The notes under the pieces are model-generated. The model was not told the origin of the DNA and did no database searches. It saw only the letters and a program-made list of their open reading frames with translations. From Flammula alnicola (lineage: Eukaryota > Basidiomycota > Agaricomycetes > Agaricales > Strophariaceae): a stretch of DNA of 64,000 bases. The translations under genes and the position numbers were made by a program. The DNA lies in contig JADNRV010000003.1 in assembly GCA_015499995.1 (NCBI GenBank), forward strand, positions 744,001-808,000, written 5' to 3'. Within the stretch, counting starts at the first letter, position 1, and every line of letters begins with the position of its first letter. Positions 46,495 through 58,562 of the stretch are shown here, in pieces.

Positions 46495-48143
46495 TTTGCA
46501 TCGCAGACATTTTTTACTCGCCTGTATTTGTATTTTATGTATATGCAAACTCTGATCAGCTGAAATTTTATGACTGGAAATTGGATAAAGATGCAAAACC
46601 AATTTATCGCGGCGGACAGGCTGTGGTCTGGGGTATTGCTTTGAATCAGAGGGAGAACAAACTCTGTATCATGTTTCAACCGGCATTGCACAAGCAATTG
46701 GGCCCGCCGCGACGTGTAAAAAATTCAGACCAAGAAAGCATGTGGTAACTTGTAAGTATACGGAAGACAGATCTTCAGTTTGATGTTGTTATGCGGGAGG
46801 TATATCCGTGAACATTGTCGACAAGCTCCAATTGCGTCGTTCTTCCTGAACATGTCAGTTAATTTCCCGGAAATACATATGTTATCTGTCGCAAACCTGT
46901 CCAGGTTGTTATGTATGGCCGTACATATGGTACCCGAGAGAAGCATTTCCCAATGGCGTTAAGAATGCAACTTAGGAACCTTCATTTTGTGCGTCCTCAG
47001 AGCGGAATCTCTCACGACGACCGCTGTGCACACGGCAAAGGGCTTCACAAACTTGGTTATATTCGCGTTCTCGAAGTTAGTCACGTACTGCGTTATGTAC
47101 CTCGGGAATGGAGAAACATCGCATCGAAATCATTATATATGCTTGTGACTATTGCCACGAAAAGAGGATAGCACAGAAGCGTGGCGTTGTGTCAAGGCGT
47201 AGACCGCGGTATTCATAGAATGCAATGGGAGTCTTGTGATCTGGTATCATGCTGAGAAGACTCTTAGACTTCAAGCCGAGAATTTGCAGGCATGCTAGTG
47301 CGCATGATGACACTGCTCGGAGTGATTTTTGATTATCGAGAGACCGAGGGTTTATATTAAATTTTTAACCCGAGGTCATTGCAGCTTGATGAGTCGAGCT
47401 ATGGTGCTATGTGACATGTGAGCGCTTGAGCATGCAATCAAAATTTCCTCGTGAATCGTCCCTGTGGTACATGTCGTCCTCGACGCTATCGATGAAGAGT
47501 GGGAATAAGAAGATCCAGGGCGCACGTTCCCACGAACGTTTCTAACGACTCACAGAGAATTTGCTTCCGCCAGATTGTCCATCCATTATCGACATTATTC
47601 ACAGAGTGCTCGGTGACCACGCCGTAGCGCCTTTTCTCCACCTAGCCGGCCTCTGGGATTTCATAATTCGTACTGGTTTCATCTGTTCTCGGGGTATATT
47701 GTCTATCAAAGCTCTCAGATTTGGGTTTCATCATTCATTTGGCTCGTTTGTCCACGTTTATGTACCCCCGTCAGACAACTGCCATCTCCCCCATCACGGA
47801 AAATATGCCACAACCCAGGCCGTGTAACTGGAGGGGAAATGGATGTGCAATCCTTCATGGGGCCCGATCCGGATTCTGCGGTTTCCTCATGGGAAACTAT
47901 TGCTAGAACTTGCTCTCGTAAGGACACAGCTATACAGATATAGTGACACCTAGAAGGCTTCCTTGCCTCTTGTTTCTTAACCTTTTTGTTCCTTCTCCTG
48001 GTTCATATTTTGCAAATCTTTTCATTTTCTGTCGCTTTGGACCGGTGTTCCGTAAGGTTCATTGGATTCCTTAGCTTAAGGATAAGCTCAGCTTCTGTTC
48101 CCCTTTCTTTCTTTCCACTTGGTTCCTTCGCTTTCCCTTCGCA
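46495..48143. other. Intergenic, 1.65 kb
   Basis: No gene is recognised on either strand. The last 180 bases before the G-alpha ATG (about 47960-48143) are C/T-rich and probably hold its promoter and leader. Confidence 0.45.
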
Positions 48144-50613
48144 ATGCCTCTGTTTCTCCGTCGACGGTTGACCTTGTTGGATCCAGAAAAGGATGACCCG
48201 TTGACCAAGGCCATGGCTCCACCAGAGAATGAGACCCCTGAAGAGCTCGAGGCACGCTTGGCTGCACAAGCTGAAGCACAGCAGCGGTCAGACGCTATCG
48301 ACGAGGAGATCAATCGCCAGAGGATAGAGATGAAGAAAGCGCCAAAATGTGTGCGCGTACTGTTGCTGGGTGCGTAGTTTGTGATCATGTTATTGCGTCC
48401 GGCCTCTCCGCGACAAACGTTGGCTAATAAAAATGTTTCTCTTCAGGCCAGAGCGAATCAGGTAAGTATTATGATGACGATCGAGGAGTTGGGATTTTCA
48501 AGCCATTAACTTAACACACCTCCGCACAGGGAAATCAACCACACTCAAAAGTAGGTAAATTATGGGAGTGCATACACCCTTAACTAACGATGTGCACAGA
48601 CTTCCAGTTAATCAATTCACCAAAGGTACGTTCGGCATTGTCCTCGCGACCTACGAAAATGGACGATCATTTATGATGTGCTCGCATGATAGGCTTTCCG
48701 CAATGAACGTGCTTCATGGCGAGCTGTTGTCCAGCTTAACGTCGTGCGCTCTGTTAGGCTTATACTTGACACCATCACCGAGGCCCACGCGAACGCCAAT
48801 GGCATAACACCTCCCATATCTTCCATAACAGGATTACCACGGCCACGAACGGCGTCTGCGGACTCGTATGGATCACATACACCGGTCTCAGCTGAACTTC
48901 TGAAGCTGAGGATGCGGCTCCTACCGCTGCAGCAGGTCGAAGAACTCCTCTTGCGCAAGATGACGCCTGCTGGATCTGCCGAATTCGAAGCAACTCATCT
49001 TTCTCCCGTCACGAATCTCCCCTACAAAGGTCGATCTGGGAAGTTCAGGGAGGTTGCGATCAATTCGACCGCACAGTGGAAGGGCGCATTCGGGAGGCTC
49101 ATGGCAACTGCTAGGGCAAGCATGGAAAGCGGGGCTGATATCGACTTTGAGGATCCAAATGATCCTGGGGTCATTCTGCATGCATGCGCAGAGGATATTA
49201 TTCGACTATGGAATGATCCTACAGTTAAAAAGTTGCTAGAAGCTCAGAGGATTAGATTGGAAGATATGGGTGGATTGTAAGTCATTCGATTAGTATATCT
49301 CTAGTCTGTCCAGGCTGACCAGACGTCCTAGCTTCTTGGATTCGATAGAGCGTGTTACTGCGTTGCGATATGTCCCTACGGATGGTGAGTCGAAAATAGG
49401 TTGATCTTTGATTGTGGTTTAAGTTTTGCATATTCATGCCAGATGATATTCTAAGAGCACGACTGAAAACACTTGGTGTTTCCGAACATAGGTTCACTCT
49501 CAAAGCCGGTCAGTCGGACTAAACAAAAAGATCTTCTCCTTTTCTGAAGACAGAAATGCCAGGTAACATGCTGAGTCATGATTGGAGAGTGTATGATGTC
49601 GGTGGGGCTCGATCTTTGGTACGCTTTGTCTTTCTGCTCTCGTTATAACGTTGTCTAATTGAATGATTGACTTCACAGCGAGGTCAGCGGAGCCAGTCTT
49701 TTGTCCAAATGACCATGTCCCTGACCGTAACACTGGCCTTTGACAGCTGCTTGGGCGCCGTATTTTGATGACCTAGATGCCATAATCTTTCTGGTCCCCA
49801 TATCTGGGTTCAACGAGGTCCGACGAGTCTTCTTCACCTGGGGGAGCCTTTTTGACATTGCCGTTGGAACATTCTAGGTCTTGTTAGAAGATCATTCCGT
49901 GAACAAGCTGGCAAGTGGACATCCGGGTTTGATTCTGAACCGTGAATTTGAACTCCTTCCTTTTGTCATATAGGAAGATTCCACACTGTTATGGAAACAT
50001 ATCGTTTCCAATCCTCTTTTGCTGAACACGCAGATTGTCCTGTTTTTGAACAAGATCGATTTGTTCAAAGGTAGAATCCTGCAATCTTTTAGAAGTATAC
50101 TTTACTCACCTCCACACTTAGCCAAACTTCGGGCTGGGATTCGCTTTAGTAATTATGTTGTCTCATATGGCGATAGACCGAACGACTATGAGGCAACCTC
50201 GAGCTGTATGTCTGGTCATGATTATTCTCCAATGGTGTGATATTCATCATTCCATGTTTTGCAGATATCAGAAAGAAATTCGGTATGTTGGCTCCTTGAT
50301 TGTTTTTTTTTAATTCAGAACGACCTTCCTCATTCTATACCTTTAACTTCATAGGCCATTTGTTTAGACAGAATTCGTCGGCCCAACGTGTCTTCTATAG
50401 CCATTTAACATCTATGACTGTCAGTCCGTTATATGTTTTGCATTTCTGTATGCTTATATCACACGCTCTACAGGATTCGCAATCCACCCATCAAATTCTG
50501 ATGAATGGTATTGCCTTCATTCCTTGTTTCTGGATGTCTGAATAACCTCTTTGCCTTTTATAGTGAAAGATATGGTCATTCGTGAAATGCTCCAACAAAG
50601 TAGCTTGGTTTAA
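48144..50613 (+). CDS. Fungal G-protein alpha subunit, 17 exons
   Basis: It is a heterotrimeric G-protein alpha subunit, about 503 residues against about 350 for classic ones. The extra length is an insertion in the helical domain (residues about 115-225). Blocks in order: MPLFLRRRLTLLDPEKDDPL, VLLLGQSESGKSTTLKNFQ (P-loop), AFRNERASWRAVVQLNVVRS, EDIIRLWNDPTVKKLLEAQR, TDDDILRARLKTLGVSEHRF (Arg switch), VYDVGGARSLRAAWAPYFDD (DxxG), AIIFLVPISGFNE, FLNKIDLFKAKLRAG (NKxD), FYSHLTSMT, ending IREMLQQSSLV. The N-terminus lacks the MGxxxS myristoylation signal. The P-loop region uses exons of 15, 21 and 26 bases, the DxxG region a 4-base exon (49679-49682), and 49911-49973 is a GC-AG intron. The frame is intact with these exons. 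DVGGARSL replaces DVGGQRSE, as in the large basidiomycete branch. Confidence 0.92.
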
Positions 50614-51102
50614 AATGACGCGCGTTCGCGTATAACACCTTCTATGTCTCCAATCTCGTACTATCAGGATATAGTCGCCGCTGCCACACCTGCGTATTTT
50701 TTGCATAACCCCCCTGGCCGTAACCCCGTCCATAATCTCCTGCTCCTATCACATACGCAACATTTAATGAAACTCTACTTGTACTTCATGCTGATCCTTA
50801 TGTGTTCCTCCTTCATTCCTGCTTTCTCTTGTCACGCTATGTTGTATGTAGCTCAAATACCAGGTTCCTATATTCCTATTCGAACAGTATTGTATATTTT
50901 AAATCTAACTATGGCAATTCCATCCTCGTCCAACGTATAATTCACGTGCTCGTTCCAATATGTGGCACACAAACACGCGCTGTGGACCCGAATCTCAATC
51001 TCTACTTCCTAACCCCAACCGTCATAAAACAACCTTCATAAAACAGAAACTTCTTCCTGATCTTCGTTGACCGTCTTCGTCTCAAAATAAGTCCGGCCGC
51101 CC
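50614..51102. other. Intergenic, about 490 bases
   Basis: It holds the G-alpha 3' flank and the promoter of the next gene. Nothing coding is seen. Confidence 0.5.
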
Positions 51103-52226
51103 ATGTCTGACGTTCTGAGCCATTTCAGTTGCCTGGATGAACTTACTCAAGTGATTTATCAAGGCATATGCAAGTTTGTGGTGCTATCAACAGTCTCTGA
51201 CGACAAGTGGCACGTCCATGTCGGTCTCGCAGGTCTACAAGGACGATGGTGGCATGGATTTTGGATAGAGGAAGATGTCCATCGTCTTTTTGTCTGTATT
51301 GTCTTGCTAGCTGGGCGTCGGTACGATTTCCCTGCTCATTCATTCTTTGGACTTATAGGGCTCTAAATCGTCGGACAAACTCCTTGAATCCTTCGCCGAA
51401 AAGCTTGCGGAAGTCTTTATTCAAGGCGAAATATCTATAAGTGACTGGAGCGCCGAGAAAGGTGCGGACATCAAGGTAGCAGGCCAAGTGACTTGTTACA
51501 CTCCCTAGGTTCAATGTCATTTCTCTAGTTCACGCTTGGCCCTGCATCTAAGAAACCTATGCATGTACCACTTCTTGAAATGACTCCCGAGGATGCGGCT
51601 GCACATGCTACGAAGGTATTTATAGATGTAAGTCGTCTGAAGATTTTCTCTACGCATGATTCTTACCAAGTTTGGGGTCTTATCAGATCGCTCTGCAGGC
51701 GCAGTCAAGAAAATGCCGACTTTATCCAACTTCCACAGAGTATCCGACATTACCGACTACGATTGCACCGACATCACGTATAGCGGTTCCTTCCAAGCGT
51801 AAAGAACAAAGTCTGTGCCAGCTTTTTGCAATTGTCGGTCTATGATTGATCATGTTCCATATTTTGGAAGGTCCAGAGCCGCAAGTGCACCCAAAAACAC
51901 ACATATTGGACGAAGCAGGTCCCAGTTCACATAAAAACACGAAGACCACACCGCATGTATCAGCCGAGATGGAAGTCAAAGCTGCTCAAGAGGAAATTAA
52001 GTCTCTCAAGTCGCAATTAAAAGATCAAAAACGAGGTTCCCCTGCACAAAGTTAGTACCTGCTCAGAATGTGCCTCGACAATATCGTGAGGAATTGACAC
52101 TCGTCATAATATTTAATAGCGCCCGCCCCTGTTGCTGCACGACCTCACAAAGGCGCTTCGTTAGCAAATCCGAATAAGAAAGCTCGAAAATATCAAGCCA
52201 TCGAATTTGAGAGCGACGAGGAGTGA
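51103..52226 (+). CDS. Small protein, possible XRCC4/PAXX-superfamily member
   Basis: The first exon encodes MSDVLSHFSCLDELTQVIYQ, then a beta-rich part with WHVHVGLAGLQGRWWHGFWI. After introns come SSDKLLESFAEKLAEVFIQG, EISISDWSAEKGADIKF, TLGPASKKPMHVPLLEMTPE, DAAAHATKVFID and IALQAQSRKCRLYPTS. A coiled-coil stretch EMEVKAAQEEIKSLKSQLKD and a basic-acidic tail NPNKKARKYQAIEFESDEE end the protein. A small N-terminal beta head, a helix, then a stalk and a basic tail is the layout of XRCC4, XLF and PAXX, the end-joining scaffolds. My match to PAXX rests on layout and a few residues, so it is a hypothesis. The exon borders near 51270-51365 and 51800-51870 are uncertain. Confidence 0.6.
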
Positions 52227-52792
52227 TATCCACTCCTACGTGATTAGCGTCATTTAAATGAATATCATTTATACTGCTCGCCTTGCTGGGTCTCGTTAGC
52301 TGTGAGTCATGTGTCGAGGCTGATGAATACTTCATTCTGGCATGCGTAGCTGGAATCACCGATGTATATGGAATATCTGGTCTATTACAGCACAGGCTGT
52401 GCACGTTCGTTGTCTAGATGCCTGAGCCTCGTGAGTGATCACAGATGAAACCGTTGACTACACGCCGAGAATGAATATTTAGTGCATTACCCCGGAGTAA
52501 TGCGAGGGAGTCGTTAGAGAATTGCGACCACAATTATTCCGGAATGCTCAAGATTATCCTGAGGTCCAACCCTAGGCTTGTGATCAAGTACTATGGATAA
52601 ATACCACTAGGTATTGTAGACTTGAGCTCTGATGTTAGGGTGGCGGAATAAATAATAAATCATTTGATGATCTACGTACGGTAACAGCCGAAAGAGGTTA
52701 TAACAGCCCGTCGCAGCAGTTGGATATTTAAAACACGCCTTGGACACGTCTTTCCCCACATTCCTTTCGTTTTTGCTACGACCTTCAGAGAA
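52227..52792. other. Intergenic, about 565 bases
   Basis: It holds a 3' flank and the promoter of the guanylyltransferase gene. No coding signal or repeat is seen. Confidence 0.5.
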
Positions 52793-54518
52793 ATGTCCCT
52801 TACAGGCCTCTTCGCCTCCAGCGACCCTTCGCACCCACCCTCCCATGCAGCAGACTCCAATGGCCAAATCGAGGCCATGTTCCAGCAAATCATGCACGCT
52901 GTTCATAAATCGGTCAGTCGCGTCCCTTCACCTTCATCTTATATCTCATTTTAAACTTTTGTATAGCATCGTGACATCAGCGAGCTTAGACAGGAATGTG
53001 CCGAACTGAGGATGGCGAACGCTTCTTTGGAGAGGCAGGTCCGGGAAGGTCTCCAGGTATGCCAGCACATTGATTGTTGCTTTCATGGCTCAGTATCCAG
53101 CAACTAGTATAACATATACGGCTCGCGTAATGGGACTCCTGGGTTTATGACTCCGGCTCCTCCAAGCCCTCAACTTCGACCCAAACTATCCCCCTTCCTC
53201 AGCCATAGCATCCCCGCCATCACCACATCTTCCCATGATGCTGTTTACCACCGCCCATCGCCATTGGGAGAAAACACCCTCACCGCCTTTCCATTCGGTA
53301 ACCGCGACATCCCAGGTTTTTACGTCGTCATTCCCGCTGGTGGTGCAGGAACGCGTTTGTGGCCCCTGTCGCGAGAAGGGCACCCTAAATTTCTCCTCGA
53401 CCTTACCTTAAAAGGCCGTTCTCTAATCCAAGCGACTTGGGACCGTCTCATTCCTCTGACATCGGCTGCTAGAACCACTGTTGTGGCAGGTCCGGGGCAT
53501 GTGAAGAGTATCCGTGATCAACTTCCAGACCTTCTCCCTCACAATCTCTTCTGCGAGCCTGGCCCCAAAGATTCTATGGCTGCAATCGGTCTCGCTGCTG
53601 CTGTTCTTGCGTTGCGCGATCCCGACGCTGTTATTGGATCCTTCGCAGCCGACCATATGATTTCTGGTGATGATGCGTTCCTTTCTGCCGTCGCTGAAGC
53701 TGTCGAAGTAGCACGAAAGGATTATCTCGTCACTATTGGTATCGCACCATCCCATCCTTCCACTGGATTCGGTTACATCCGTCTTGGGGAGAAACTTGGC
53801 ATGAAAGAGGCACCAAATGCCCGACTCGTGTCAAGTTTCAAGGAAAAGCCCGACGCGAGAACTGCCGCTCAATATATTGGCACCGGTGCATATCGTTGGA
53901 ATGCCGGAATGTTCGTCACGAAAGCAACAGTATTGCTCGATCTCTTGAAGGAGTATAAGCCTGATTTGGCCAGCGGTTTGTTGAAAATCGCCGCTGCTTG
54001 GGATGACGAAGACCTCCGCGACACCGTCTTAAGCGAGGTCTGGCCAACTCTGGAGAAAATACCAATTGATAATGCTGTAGCGGAACCCGCTGCCGCCGAG
54101 GGAAGAGTCGCTGTGGTTCCCGCCACATTCGGTGAGGCTTCTTCAATCCCGCCCCGAGAATTTAACATTTTGACCATTAACAGGTTGGGATGATGTTGGC
54201 GATTTCTCTTCCCTCGCGGACCTATTGCCTGCAGAGGCTAATCAGCCTCGAATCCTTGGAGACTCTCATCTTGGTATGTTGTCTCAAGCATTCGCGAACC
54301 GTTGTGGATATTGACCATTTCTATCAGTTCTCACGGAACAGGTGGCAGGTGGTATCGTTGTACCGGGGTCTGGACGTCTTATCGCTTGCCTTGGAGTCGA
54401 TGATCTCGTAATCGTCGATATGCCTGACACATTGCTCGTTACTACTAGAGCTCGATCTCAAGAAGTCAAACGTCTGGTCAAGAGAGCACGGGATGCTGGA
54501 TGGAAGCAGCTCCTATAA
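52793..54518 (+). CDS. Bacterial-type mannose-1-phosphate guanylyltransferase with N-terminal coiled coil
   Basis: It makes GDP-mannose from mannose-1-phosphate and GTP. Five exons (52793-52912, 52967-53056, 53108-54131, 54184-54273, 54328-54518) give 504 residues in one frame. Residues 1-70 hold a short coiled coil (ISELRQECAELRMANASLER). A Pro-rich linker follows, then from about residue 140 the nucleotidyltransferase: FYVVIPAGGAGTRLWPLSRE, PKFLLDLTLKGRSLIQATWD, VIGSFAADHMI, GFGYIRLGE, FKEKPDARTAAQYI, GAYRWNAGMFV, GWDDVGDFSSLADLL and LIACLGVDDLVIVDMPDTLL. The wording resembles actinobacterial ManC-type enzymes, not the eukaryotic Psa1/GMPPB type with its C-terminal hexapeptide helix. Transfer from bacteria is my inference. 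Confidence 0.88.
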
Positions 54519-54950
54519 AGATTTAACCTTTTGGATACTTTTCTCCAGGACTTTTATACATACTCTCGTCCTTTATTTAATGGGTCGTTGTGGATTTTCT
54601 TGCAGATGTTCTTTCCCTCAGGCTGCTCGCCGTTGCGCTTTTGGATACCAAGTTTCCTGAATAATAAATCTATATTTATTTTATTGTTGACCAACTGAAC
54701 ATTTTAATAATCCATACTTCTTTCGAAATTGTTGGCAAGGATTTGTAGCGTACGATCTTGAGGTAGAGTACTACTAAACTAAAGTCTAATTTCGGCATCG
54801 ATGTATCAGGGCCGGCATCCCGATAAAGTTCCGTAGCGTCATTTAGCGCCATTTCGACTCACGCTGGCCGAAGATATTTCTCCCAATCCTCCACATGGAC
54901 AGTGAAATTATTCGAGTCTCTCCTCGAATTCATTCACCGATACTCTCGTT
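54519..54950. other. Intergenic, about 430 bases
   Basis: It holds a transcript end (AT-rich, near 54660-54700) and the permease promoter. Nothing coding is seen. Confidence 0.5.
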
Positions 54951-57187
54951 ATGAGCGCATCTTCCAAAGCGGCCCTCTTGACAAGTTCATCCCAGCCATC
55001 CCACTACGGATCCACAGGACAGAATTCCAACCTTGTGCGTGATAGCCAACAGGATCCTAATGATAGACAGAGTGGCCTTCAGCGGGGTTTGTCTGCCCGC
55101 CAGGTGCAAATGATTGCAATTGCAGGAACAATAGGCACAGGCCTGTTTCTTGGTACAGGGCGTTCACTTGCCCAGGGTGGGCCGGCGAGCATGCTCATCT
55201 GTTATACCATCGTTGGGTTCATTGTCTACGTCACCCTCTTGCTCCTCGGGGAGATGGCAACGCAATATCCTGTTGCCGGGTCTTTCAACGCATACACAAC
55301 GCGCTTCTTCTCTCCTGCATACGGTTTCGCATTGGCATGGAATTATTGGTTTAACGACGCCGTCTCCGTCGCCTCGGATCTTACAGCCGCTCAGCTTGTC
55401 CTGCAGTTTTGGTCAATAGAGCATGCTTGGATAGTTAGTGTTGTCTTTTGGTTCTTCCTTGTGGGTGTGAATGCTCTACATGTGAGGGGTTATGGGGAAT
55501 TAGGTGGGAGTAATCTACGTCTTTCTTTGAGTTAGCCATTGAGACCTCCTCAGAATACTGGCTATCATCGCTCAAGGTTATCACTGTTGTACTCTTCATA
55601 ATCGTCGGAGTCTTCGTCAACGTCGGAGTCAATTCGGAGCAGCAGTTCATTGGCTTCAGCAACTGGCGAATTCCAGGAGCGCCTTTTGTTGGTGGGTTTG
55701 GTGGATTTGCCAGGGTTTTTGTGACGGCTAGCTTTGCTTGTGCGTACAACCGGTCTAAAGTGATCTCCTGTTAACCCATATTTTCGTCCTAGTCGGTGGC
55801 ACGGAGAGCCTGGGTATCACCGCAGGAGAAACCAAGAATCCTTCAAAGAACATGCCACGAGTAGTGAATCTTGTTTTCTGGAGGTAAAATTATGTTCAAA
55901 AAATAATCGCCGCATAGGAACTCACTTCGTCTACAGAATCATGATCTTCTATATTCTCACTGTCTTAATAATCGGCCTCAACGGTAATTATTGACCTCCC
56001 CTGGACAGTAACACTACAAACTAACTGAAGTATAGTTCCTTGGGATTATCCGAACCTATCAAACAGGAGCACCACAACTTCGCCATTCACGATAGTCTTC
56101 CAATCAGCTGGTTCATGTAATGCTATTCTTGCCAATTTGCAGATTCCCTGAAGGCTGATATAGACCTGTAGCCGTGGCTGCGTCATTCATGAACACTGTA
56201 ATCCTTACATCCGTATTATCGGCAGGCAATCATGCATTATTTGCAGGTACAAGAGTTCTTTATGGTAAGGAAACTTTGGATTATATTTTGTTCTCTTCTC
56301 TTCCTAATGTGCACGTGGGACAGGGCTTTCGGAGACTACTCCACGCCAGGCCCCGAAAATATTCTCATGGACTACTTCCGTCGGGACACCGATACCGGCT
56401 CTCCTGATGACGAGTAGCGTTAGTGCACTCTGTTTTTTCAGTAGCTTCATAGGAAGCGGCGAGCTTTGGGGTTGGTTGCAGAATATCGTCGGCGTTTCCA
56501 ATCAGGTTTGTCCCATTGAATGCTGCAGGTTTAGTCGTTGATTGTGCGCTTCAGATTGCTTGGTTATCGATTGGACTTTCAAGCTGGAGATTTCGCAAAG
56601 CCTGGATCAAGCAAGGGCGGTCGCTGAAGGAGCTCAAATTCCAGGCATCATGGACTTGGCCATGGGGCCCCCCTTTCGTTGTAAGCACATTATATCAATT
56701 TCTGGGACTATTTATGACCACAAATATTTCCAGGTAATATCAGTATCCGTTCTCATCATGGGTCAGTGCATGATCATATCTTCTCTGCAAGCACTGCTCA
56801 CCGTGCTCTTAAATTTCAGTACAAGGGTGGTCCTCTGTTATCCCGGTCTTTTCGGCGCTCGACTTCATCTCTTTCTACATTGAAATCCCGATTATAGTTG
56901 TTATGTTTATCGCATGGATGGTCCTCAAGAGACCTACGCTCCAGATATCTCAATTATCAGAGAGCACTCCATCTGCTTCGGACCACTCTCTTCCAGAATC
57001 AACTTTGATCTTAAGGAATAACAAGAAGAAATCTCGATTCCATGATTTGGTCGATGTTGAAAGCGTAGATTTATATCGGGATGAGTATACTGAGGAGGTG
57101 GTGGAAAGCGCTGCCGAGGACGAAATTACGAAGCGCTTGAATGGGAAGGCGAGACTACTCTGGTCACTGTACTATTGGTTAGTGTAA
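54951..57187 (+). CDS. Amino-acid permease, AAP/APC family
   Basis: It is a twelve-helix proton-coupled amino-acid transporter of the plasma membrane. The start is MSASSKAALLTSSSQPSHYG. The hallmark LQRGLSARQVQMIAIAGTIG / TGLFLGTGRSLAQGGPAS opens helix 1. Further: GEMATQYPVAGSFNAYTTRF, GFALAWNYWFNDAVSVASDL, EYWLSSLKVITVVLFIIVGV, GGTESLGITAGETKNPSKN, VPWDYPNLSNRSTTTSPFTI, MNTVILTSVLSAGNHALFAG, TRVLYGLSETTPRQAPKIFS, GSGELWGWLQNIVGVSNQ and FYIEIPIIVVMFIAWMVLKR. The C-terminal tail is charged (VDVESVDLYRDEY). About eight short introns keep the frame; GEL/EYW uses a 54-base intron. The substrate range is not predictable from sequence. Confidence 0.93.
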
Positions 57188-57715
57188 TTTTATAACGAAC
57201 ACGGAACTTTCATGGACTACAGAAAAGCTCGACAGGACGCTTGAATGGACCCGAATTTAGCACAGATATGTGGAATAGCATTCAGTCGCCGTTCTGCCAG
57301 TGCATGTTCCCCTAAGAGTAATGACAGTTTGGTTCGCACGTCCCTGGTTCCAAATAACTCGGCATGTCAGCCCAACGCTACGCTTATCTCAGACTGCGAC
57401 AGAGTCGCAAGCTTTGATGCAAAGCTTGTCCCCTCCCATTTTGACCTCGTACTTCCTTGAGGTTCGTTACTCTGCAAGCAACTTCTACATTCTTTAATTC
57501 TAGTCCTCAGGCTGCACCGTCTCGCCCTTGGAACCAAATACGCAGTGCAACGCTCCAATACCGTGGGTGCATGAGTAACCCAAAGCACATTACCAGCGCT
57601 TAATTAATATTACTCCCAAGATCAAAGCCAAACGCAAACGGCATTTGTGATCCTGGCATTGTCTCTATAAGAAATCTCCGACGTGCTCTTCTAGTACGGA
57701 TTTCCCCACAAGACG
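57188..57715. other. Intergenic, about 530 bases
   Basis: It holds the permease 3' flank and the promoter of the small membrane protein gene. Short frames here show no motif. Confidence 0.5.
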
Positions 57716-58362
57716 ATGGAAAGATTGCGAGGCGCAGCATTTTTGGCGATATTTTTTCTCATTAACGAAGCTTACGCGAAAGGAGGCGGAAAATCGTCGG
57801 CTTCGTCGAAGGCAACCAAATCGAAATCCAATAGCTCTGGGACCAAAGGTGGTGGTTCGGTGCAGGCCATCTCCATTCCTGCGCATAGCGGCGTTCCAGC
57901 GACTATCAGATGTCAGGACAGTGTTACGTGCGTCTCGTCTCTGCTTGAAAGATGGTGCATTGCATCTCGAGCTTTAAGCTTACTTAGATCATGTGTCTGT
58001 TTCCAGAGCGCAAATTGTTCCATGTCCCGTGAGCGACTTGAAAGCTATTCAACACAGAAGAACAATAATCACTGTAATCGTAGTGTTCAGTGGTGAGATA
58101 TCTGACTTGTGTGGGGAGTTCAGCTTGGGCGCTAATTTTTATCCCGCTTTGCTGAAATTCAGTCCTGGGAGGTGTAATTTTGGCATTCTTGCTCTGGTAT
58201 CTTCTCAAGCGCTGTAGAAGGAATATACGTGAGCATGCTTTGAAGAAGACCGTGCTTCCTACCGAGCCAATGACTGGGCAGCAAATTGAATACACGAGGT
58301 TGACTGATCAAACTGAATTCCAAAGACAAGTACAAGAAATACTTAACAAAGTAGAAAGATAG
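57716..58362 (+). CDS. Small type-I membrane protein with Ser/Lys/Gly-rich ectodomain
   Basis: MERLRGAAFLAIFFLINEAY followed by AKGGG is a signal peptide with a good cleavage site. The ectodomain is low in complexity (KSSASSKATKSKSNSSG) and then reads VPATIRCQDSVT. After introns near 57930-58003 and 58092-58169, a hydrophobic segment (RTIITVIVVFS / VLGGVILAFLLWYLLKRCRR) spans the membrane. A cytosolic tail of about 45 residues ends FQRQVQEILNKVER. The layout recalls fungal wall-stress or SKG6-like membrane proteins, but I know no family name. The exon joins are inferred from splice sites. Confidence 0.68.
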
Positions 58363-58562
58363 TAAATTCATATTCCTTACTTATGTATACACTATACAGA
58401 CTCGATACAGACTGGGTGGCTGAATTACCACAAGTCCATAATATACTGTACAACATAGTAAACCATCGAGGTTTGACTACCATCTAGAAACCAAGCTGCC
58501 ACTATCGCGTCACTAGCTGTTATAGTGACTGCGATCGACATGCCCATAGAGCCTAAAATTCA

